Shown: positions 24,528-28,413 of the stretch, one piece after another
Position numbering within the stretch: the stretch's first letter is position 1
How the letters are laid out: each line of letters opens with the position of its first letter
NCBI GenBank assembly: GCA_946885815.1
Contig: CAMPHE010000003.1
Span: 1 to 28,413, forward strand
DNA length: 28,413 nucleotides
Reading direction: 5' to 3'
Origin: an uncultured Arenimonas sp.
GTDB taxonomy: Bacteria > Pseudomonadota > Gammaproteobacteria > Xanthomonadales > Xanthomonadaceae
Notes under the pieces: generated by a model
Database searches by the model: none
Told to the model about the DNA's origin: nothing
Seen by the model: only the letters and a program-made list of their open reading frames with translations
Program-made: the position numbers and the translations under genes

Positions 24528-26170
24528 AGGGCTTCCTGCCGTCGCGCTACTGGCTGTTCGCCGGCTGCATCGTCGCGCTGGTGGTGTCGGCGCTCGTGCT
24601 GTCGCTGCATCCGTCGACCGGCGCGATGTGGTCCGTGGGCATCTTCGCGGTGCTGGTGCTGGTCGGCATCGTCGACCTGGTGCAGAAGAAGCACACGCTG
24701 CGGCGCAACTTCCCGCTGCTGGCGCATTTCCGCTACGGGCTCGAGTCGATCGGGCCGGAGATGCGGCAGTACTTCATCGAGTCCGATACCGCCGAGAACC
24801 CGTTCTCGCGCGCGCAGCGCGCCGTCGTCTACCAGCGCGCCAAGGACGTGCTCGACAAGCGCCCGTTCGGCACGCAGCTGGACGTCTACGGCGACGATTA
24901 CGAGTGGATCAACCATTCGCTGCAGCCGGCGGTGATCGCGTCGCCGGATTTCCGCGTGCGCGTCGGCGAACAGCGCGCGCTGCCGTACGACGCCAGCGTC
25001 TTCAACATCTCGGCGATGAGTTTCGGTTCGCTGTCGGCCAACGCCATCCTGGCGCTCAACGCCGGCGCGAAGAAGGGCGGTTTCTATCACGACACCGGCG
25101 AGGGTTCGATCTCGCGCTACCACCGCGAGCCCGGCGGCGACCTGGTCTGGGAGATCGGCTCGGGCTACTTCGGTTGCCGTGGCGCCGACGGGCGGTTCGA
25201 TGCGGACCGCTTCGCGAAGAACGCGATCGATCCCCAGGTCAAGATGATCGAGATCAAACTGTCGCAGGGCGCGAAGCCGGGTCACGGCGGCATCCTGCCG
25301 GCAGCGAAGGTGAGCGTTGAAATCGCCGCCGCGCGCGGCATCGTCCCCTTCGTGGAATGCGATTCGCCGGCCGCGCACCCGGAGTTCTCGACGCCGGTCG
25401 GCCTGCTGGAGTTCGTCGATCGCCTGCGCACGCTCTCCGGCGGCAAGCCGACCGGGTTCAAGCTGGCGATCGGCCACCCGTGGGAGTGGTTCGCGATCGC
25501 CAAGGCGATGAAGGCCACCGGCATCACCCCCGATTTCATCGTCGTGGACGGCGGCGAGGGCGGCACCGGCGCCGCGCCGCTGGAGTTCACCAACCATGTG
25601 GGCGCGCCGATGCGCGAAGCGCTGATGCTCGTGCACAACACGCTGGTCGGGCTCGACCTGCGGTCGCAGGTACGGGTCGCCGCGGCGGGGAAGATCGTCA
25701 CCGCCTTCGACATCGCACGCACGCTGGCGCTCGGTGCCGACTGGTGCAACGCGGGGCGCGGCTACATGTTCGCGCTCGGCTGCATCCAGTCGATGAGCTG
25801 CCACACCGACAAGTGCCCGACCGGCATCGCGACCCAGGACCCGCACCGCCAGGCCGGGCTCGACCCGACCGACAAGGCCGAGCGCGTCCACAATTTCCAC
25901 CGCAACACGCTGCTGGCGCTGAAGGAACTGCTGGCCGCCGCCGGGCTGACGCATCCGGCGCAGATCGGACCGGAGCACATCATCCGGCGCGTGTCGTCGA
26001 CCGAAGTGCGCTCGCTCGCGACCCTGCACCGGTTCGTGCCGCCGGGCGCGCTGCTCGACGGCGGGCTGCCGGAGCATGCGGTCTTCCAGGTGTTCTGGAA
26101 CCGCGCCCGGCCCGATTCCTTCGCGCCGCCCCCCGAGGCCGCGGCGATGCTGGCCACCAAACTCCGCTGA
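24524..26170 (+). CDS. Membrane-anchored FMN-binding glutamate synthase-family protein
   Basis: The 548-residue product contains the FMN-binding synthase domain of glutamate synthase but not its amidotransferase or C-terminal structural domain. It is a stand-alone family member, not GltB. Two hydrophobic segments lie at about 11-28 and 36-53. The domain then shows FNISAMSFGSLSANAILALN, FYHDTGEGSISRYH, KPGHGGILP, FIVVDGGEGGTGAAPLEFTN and AAGKIVTAFDIARTLALGAD. The Fe-S ligand set C-x5-C-x4-C is C420, C426 and C431, followed by PTGIATQDP. The physiological substrate is not established. The start is uncertain. TTG at 24524 has GAGG 9 bases upstream and gives KGFLPSRYW before the first helix; no other in-frame start lies between the tRNA and the helix. 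Confidence 0.88.
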   Translation: MKGFLPSRYWLFAGCIVALVVSALVLSLHPSTGAMWSVGIFAVLVLVGIVDLVQKKHTLRRNFPLLAHFRYGLESIGPEMRQYFIESDTAENPFSRAQRAVVYQRAKDVLDKRPFGTQLDVYGDDYEWINHSLQPAVIASPDFRVRVGEQRALPYDASVFNISAMSFGSLSANAILALNAGAKKGGFYHDTGEGSISRYHREPGGDLVWEIGSGYFGCRGADGRFDADRFAKNAIDPQVKMIEIKLSQGAKPGHGGILPAAKVSVEIAAARGIVPFVECDSPAAHPEFSTPVGLLEFVDRLRTLSGGKPTGFKLAIGHPWEWFAIAKAMKATGITPDFIVVDGGEGGTGAAPLEFTNHVGAPMREALMLVHNTLVGLDLRSQVRVAAAGKIVTAFDIARTLALGADWCNAGRGYMFALGCIQSMSCHTDKCPTGIATQDPHRQAGLDPTDKAERVHNFHRNTLLALKELLAAAGLTHPAQIGPEHIIRRVSSTEVRSLATLHRFVPPGALLDGGLPEHAVFQVFWNRARPDSFAPPPEAAAMLATKLR

Positions 26171-26181
26171 CCGACGCCGCC

Positions 26182-26204
26182 GCAGGAGCGGCTCCAGCCG
26201 CGAA
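26182..26204. repeat. Single REP-like palindrome
   Basis: The sequence around GGAGCGGCTCCAGCCGCGA contains GCGGCT and AGCCGC as a perfect 6-base inverted pair around CC. It matches the GGAGCGGCT(N)AGCCGCGA repeats that I recall as common between genes in xanthomonads and pseudomonads. It lies 11 bases after the glutamate-synthase-like gene and just before the tRNA-Val promoter, and could form a hairpin at the mRNA end. Only this one copy was noticed in the window. Confidence 0.6.
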
Positions 26205-26208
26205 AACG

Positions 26209-26237
26209 TTGACCGCGCTGTCTCCGCCCAGTAACAT
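26209..26237 (+). promoter_or_regulatory. Sigma70-type promoter of tRNA-Val
   Basis: TTGACC (five of six) at 26209-26214 and TAACAT (four of six) at 26232-26237 are separated by 17 bases. The mature tRNA starts 13 bases after the -10. A GC-rich discriminator (CCGCGCCC) follows, consistent with growth-rate control of a stable RNA. Confidence 0.7.
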
Positions 26238-26250
26238 CCGCGCCCTCTAC

Positions 26251-26325
26251 GGGCGGTTAGCTCAGCGGTAGAGCATCGCTTTCACACGGCGAGGGTCACA
26301 GGTTCAAGCCCTGTACCGCCCACCA
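26251..26325 (+). tRNA. tRNA-Val (anticodon CAC)
   Basis: This is a 75-nt cloverleaf. The acceptor stem GGGCGGT pairs perfectly with ACCGCCC. The D-arm is AGCTCAGCGGTAGAGC. The anticodon stem TCGCT/GGCGA (one T-G pair) encloses TTCACAC, giving anticodon CAC. The T-arm is CACAG-GTTCAAG-type, the discriminator is A and CCA is encoded. A dedicated CAC reader for GTG codons fits the strong GTG preference of such a GC-rich genome; E. coli lacks it. Confidence 0.95.
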
Positions 26326-26331
26326 GTTCCA

Positions 26332-26364
26332 ACGAAGGCCACCCTCGCGGTGGCCTTCGTGTTT
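26332..26364 (+). terminator. Hairpin terminator after tRNA-Val
   Basis: ACGAAGGCCACC and GGTGGCCTTCGT form a perfect 12-base stem around a 5-base loop, followed by GTTT. The T-run is short, but stem strength and position 6 bases after the tRNA make a terminator likely. It also lies 12 bases beyond the end of the converging TPR gene, where the other-strand tail lacks T residues. Confidence 0.75.
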
Positions 26365-26376
26365 CCGGCATCGCGA

Positions 26377-27234
26377 TCATTCCAGCTGCGATCGCGCATG
26401 GTCGGCATCGAGCTTCTCCATCGCATCGCGCGGCTTCAGCTTCCCGGCCTTCTCGAACGCCGCGGCGGCGTCGTCTTCGCGACGGTCGCCGTGCAGCAGA
26501 AGCAGCAGGTTGCCGTGCTCCAGGTGCGCGATCGGCGAGGCCGGCGTCAGCTTCAGCGCTGTCGCGAGATGTTTTTCGGCTTCGGCAGCCTTCGCGCCAT
26601 AGGTGAGCCCGCCGACCAGCGCGCCGACCTTGGCGATGATCTCGGCGTGGTACAGCCCGAGCGCGGTATGCGCCTCGGCGTGCTTCGGCGCCAGCGCCAG
26701 TGTCTGGTCGAGCGCCCTGCGCACCTTCGTCGCGAGGCCGAGCTTGAGCGCCTTCGCGATGCTGATGCCCTGGCTGTAGCGGCCCATGCCGAAGGCGTAG
26801 CGGTAGTGGCTGTTGGGTTCGTCGGGCAGCGCGGCGATGGCGGCTTCGGCGAGTTCGCCGACGCGCTCGTAGCGGGCGAGCCGCTTGGCGTCGTCGTCGA
26901 CCAGGTACGTCGCGTGGATGCCCAGCGCCTTGCACGCGACCGAGGCGCCGACCGGGCCGAGCGCGGCGCCGGCGTCGTGCGCGGCCTGGAAATCGCCGCG
27001 GTGGAACGCGCGCCACGCGTCCTGCAGCGCCGCGGCGAGCGCGGCGGCGTCCACGCCCTTCGGCGCCGCCTTGCCCGCGGCCTTCAGCAGCGCGGCCGCG
27101 CGCCTGTCGTCGGGGAACGGTTCGAGATCGCCGGCGTGCAGCCCGGGCCACGCTTTCTTCAGCGCATCGCCCGGGTGATCGAACGGTTTCGCGTCGTGCG
27201 GGAACTTCGCCCACGCCGTCTTCCTGGTCGCCAT
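26377..27234 (-). CDS. TPR-type helical repeat protein, function unknown
   Basis: The 285-residue product is mostly alpha-helical and Ala-rich. Repeat-like helix pairs fit tetratricopeptide repeats: AWRAFHRGDFQAAHDAGAAL (about 90-110), then VRRALDQTLALAPKHAEAHT then ALGLYHAEI, and AEKHLATALKLTPASPIAHL, then AAAAFEKAGKLKPRDA near the C-terminus. There is no signal peptide, membrane helix or catalytic motif that I recognise. The start at 27234 is fixed by GGAGG 5 bases upstream. Upstream in-frame Met codons lack a site like this. It stands alone, with DUF1244 on the same strand 81 bases upstream. Confidence 0.75.
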   Translation of the reverse strand: MATRKTAWAKFPHDAKPFDHPGDALKKAWPGLHAGDLEPFPDDRRAAALLKAAGKAAPKGVDAAALAAALQDAWRAFHRGDFQAAHDAGAALGPVGASVACKALGIHATYLVDDDAKRLARYERVGELAEAAIAALPDEPNSHYRYAFGMGRYSQGISIAKALKLGLATKVRRALDQTLALAPKHAEAHTALGLYHAEIIAKVGALVGGLTYGAKAAEAEKHLATALKLTPASPIAHLEHGNLLLLLHGDRREDDAAAAFEKAGKLKPRDAMEKLDADHARSQLE

Positions 27235-27239
27235 CGTCG

Positions 27240-27244
27240 CCTCC
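27240..27244 (-). promoter_or_regulatory. Shine-Dalgarno fixing the start of the TPR gene
   Basis: On the minus strand GGAGG is followed by 5 bases and the ATG at 27234. This favours the start MATRKTAWAKFPHD over the longer open frame. Confidence 0.8.
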
Positions 27245-27315
27245 GTGAAGACCGTCAGCATGTCCCGTGCCCGCGAGGGCGGCAAGCACCGGCGCGTGCG
27301 GACGGAGGCGCCGGG

Positions 27316-27609
27316 TCAGGGGTGCGCGTGCTTCGCGGCCTCGAAGGCGGCGAGCTGCTCCGGCGTCGCCTCGCGCTGGTGTTCCGCCTTCCAGTCCGCG
27401 AACGGCATCCCATAGACGTGCTCGCGCGCGGCCTCGCGCGTGATGGGTTCGCCGGAGGCCGCGGCGGCTTCCTGCAGCCAGTCCGACAGGCAGTTGCGGC
27501 AGAAGCCCGCGAGGATCATCAGGTCGATGTTCTGCACGTCGCTGCGGGCCTGCAGGTGCTGCAGCAGGCGGCGGAACGCGGCGGCCTCGAGGGCGGTGGT
27601 GTCGGTCAT
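27316..27609 (-). CDS. DUF1244-family protein
   Basis: The 97-residue product closely fits the conserved DUF1244 family of small proteobacterial proteins with unknown function. It has FRRLLQHLQARSDVQNIDLM (about 11-30), LAGFCRNCLSDWLQEAA with the invariant Cys pair, and YGMPFADWKAEHQREATPEQ. The start at 27609 gives a normal-length member; a longer upstream frame is not family-like. No strong Shine-Dalgarno was seen. It is divergent from folD, with 86 bases between the two starts. Confidence 0.9.
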   Translation of the reverse strand: MTDTTALEAAAFRRLLQHLQARSDVQNIDLMILAGFCRNCLSDWLQEAAAASGEPITREAAREHVYGMPFADWKAEHQREATPEQLAAFEAAKHAHP

Positions 27610-27695
27610 GGCTGGCGGCACGGGGAAGGGTTCGGGGATAATCGCGGCACGCGACCGGTGCATTGTGCGCCGGCGCGGCGAGGAACGCCCCACCC

Positions 27696-28413
27696 ATGAC
27701 CGCCCGCCTGCTCGACGGCAAAGGCATCGCCGACGCGCTGCTAGACGACCTCGCGCGGCGCGTCGCCGCGCGCACGGCCGCCACGGGCCAGCCGCCGCCG
27801 GGCCTCGCCGTGGTGCTGGTGGGGCAGGATCCGGCGTCGGCGGTCTACGTGCGCAACAAGCGCCGTGCCGCGAAGAAGGTCGGCATCCGCGCGGTCGATT
27901 TCGACCTGCCCGAGTCCACCACGGACGCCGAGCTGGCCGCGCTCGTCGACCGGCTCAATGCCGATCCGTCGATCCACGGCATCCTCGTGCAGCTGCCGCT
28001 GCCGGGCGATCGCGACGCCCGCGACCTGATCCACCGGATCGACCCGCGCAAGGACGTCGACGGCTTCCATCCGGAGAATGTCGGGCACCTCGCGCTGCGT
28101 CAGTTCGGCCTGCGGCCGTGCACGCCCCGCGGCGTCACGACGCTGCTCGCGTACACCGACCGGCCGGTACGCGGCGCCAGCGCGACCGTGATCGGCGTCA
28201 GCAACCACGTCGGCCGGCCGATGGTGCTGGAGCTGCTGATCGCCGGCTGCACGACCACCTGCTGCCACAAGTTCACGCCGCCGGACGTGCTGGAACGGCA
28301 TGTCCGCGAGGCCGACATCCTGGTCGTCGCGGTGGGACGGCCCGGCCTGGTCCCGGGCGAGTGGGTCAAGCCCGGCGCGGTGGTGATCGACGTGGGCATC
28401 AACCGGCTCGACG
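27696..28413 (+). CDS. folD: FolD, methylenetetrahydrofolate dehydrogenase/cyclohydrolase (3' end outside window)
   Basis: FolD interconverts 5,10-methylene-, 5,10-methenyl- and 10-formyl-tetrahydrofolate with NADP in the cytoplasm. The frame runs open from ATG 27696 to the window end (239 codons; full proteins are about 285-300). Visible motifs are [40 protein letters not shown] with the catalytic Yxxx[35 protein letters not shown] and the NADP loop [12 protein letters not shown]. Most FolD proteins read GRSxxVGxP in that loop; the GVSNHVGRP variant is one I associate with xanthomonads. I see no frame disruption. Confidence 0.96.
   Translation, partial: MTARLLDGKGIADALLDDLARRVAARTAATGQPPPGLAVVLVGQDPASAVYVRNKRRAAKKVGIRAVDFDLPESTTDAELAALVDRLNADPSIHGILVQLPLPGDRDARDLIHRIDPRKDVDGFHPENVGHLALRQFGLRPCTPRGVTTLLAYTDRPVRGASATVIGVSNHVGRPMVLELLIAGCTTTCCHKFTPPDVLERHVREADILVVAVGRPGLVPGEWVKPGAVVIDVGINRLD

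Noticed and set aside
27637..27642. GATAAT as a folD -10 element
   Set aside because: The hexamer fits, but no -35 lies 16-18 bases upstream and the distance to the start is long, so I did not list it as a promoter.

Overview
The window is a very GC-rich, densely packed chromosomal segment that reads as a gammaproteobacterium of the Xanthomonadales (Lysobacter/Luteimonas-like). This rests on the gene order sdhB-sdhE-ygfX-lolC-lolD-comEC-exbB-exbD-msbA-lpxK-kdsB, the order uvrC-pgsA-tRNA-Gly-tRNA-Cys-tRNA-Leu (shared with E. coli), and a FolD variant I associate with xanthomonads. The organism call is inference from content and synteny; no database search was run.

Region 1 (1-10200, + strand) is a conserved envelope and housekeeping run. 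It holds the C-terminal part of succinate dehydrogenase iron-sulfur subunit SdhB, the flavinylation factor SdhE, YgfX, a lipoprotein-releasing ABC transporter (one LolC/E-type permease plus LolD), the DNA-uptake channel ComEC, an ExbB/ExbD proton-channel pair, and the lipid A/Kdo genes msbA, lpxK and kdsB. Stop and start codons overlap or almost touch throughout, and I see no internal terminator.

Region 2 (10220-20122) is an accessory surface-glycan locus wedged between kdsB and uvrC. A plus-strand pair (sulfotransferase, exostosin-like protein) faces a minus-strand trio (methyltransferase, GT61 glycosyltransferase, second sulfotransferase). A lone plus-strand GT2-like glycosyltransferase then faces a minus-strand four-gene operon: a methyltransferase-DegT/DnrJ/EryC1/StrS aminotransferase fusion, a DesVI/TylM1-like sugar N-methyltransferase, a FemAB/GNAT acyltransferase and a WbqC-family protein. 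The four genes are joined by 4-nt overlaps. My reading is that this operon makes a methylated and/or N-acylated amino sugar that joins a sulfated surface glycan. No base-composition break is evident by eye.

Region 3 (20200-24490, + strand) has a thioredoxin-like/six-NHL-repeat protein, uvrC, pgsA and three tRNA genes (Gly-GCC, Cys-GCA, Leu-UAA), with an intrinsic terminator between Cys and Leu. Region 4 (24491-28413) has a membrane-anchored glutamate-synthase-like FMN/Fe-S protein directly behind tRNA-Leu, a REP-like palindrome, tRNA-Val(CAC) with its own promoter and a strong hairpin after it, a minus-strand TPR-type protein, a minus-strand DUF1244 protein, and the 5' part of folD running off the window end.

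I see no insertion sequence, integrase, phage gene or CRISPR array. The most interesting part is the four-gene operon at 15839-20122 and the sulfation genes around it.
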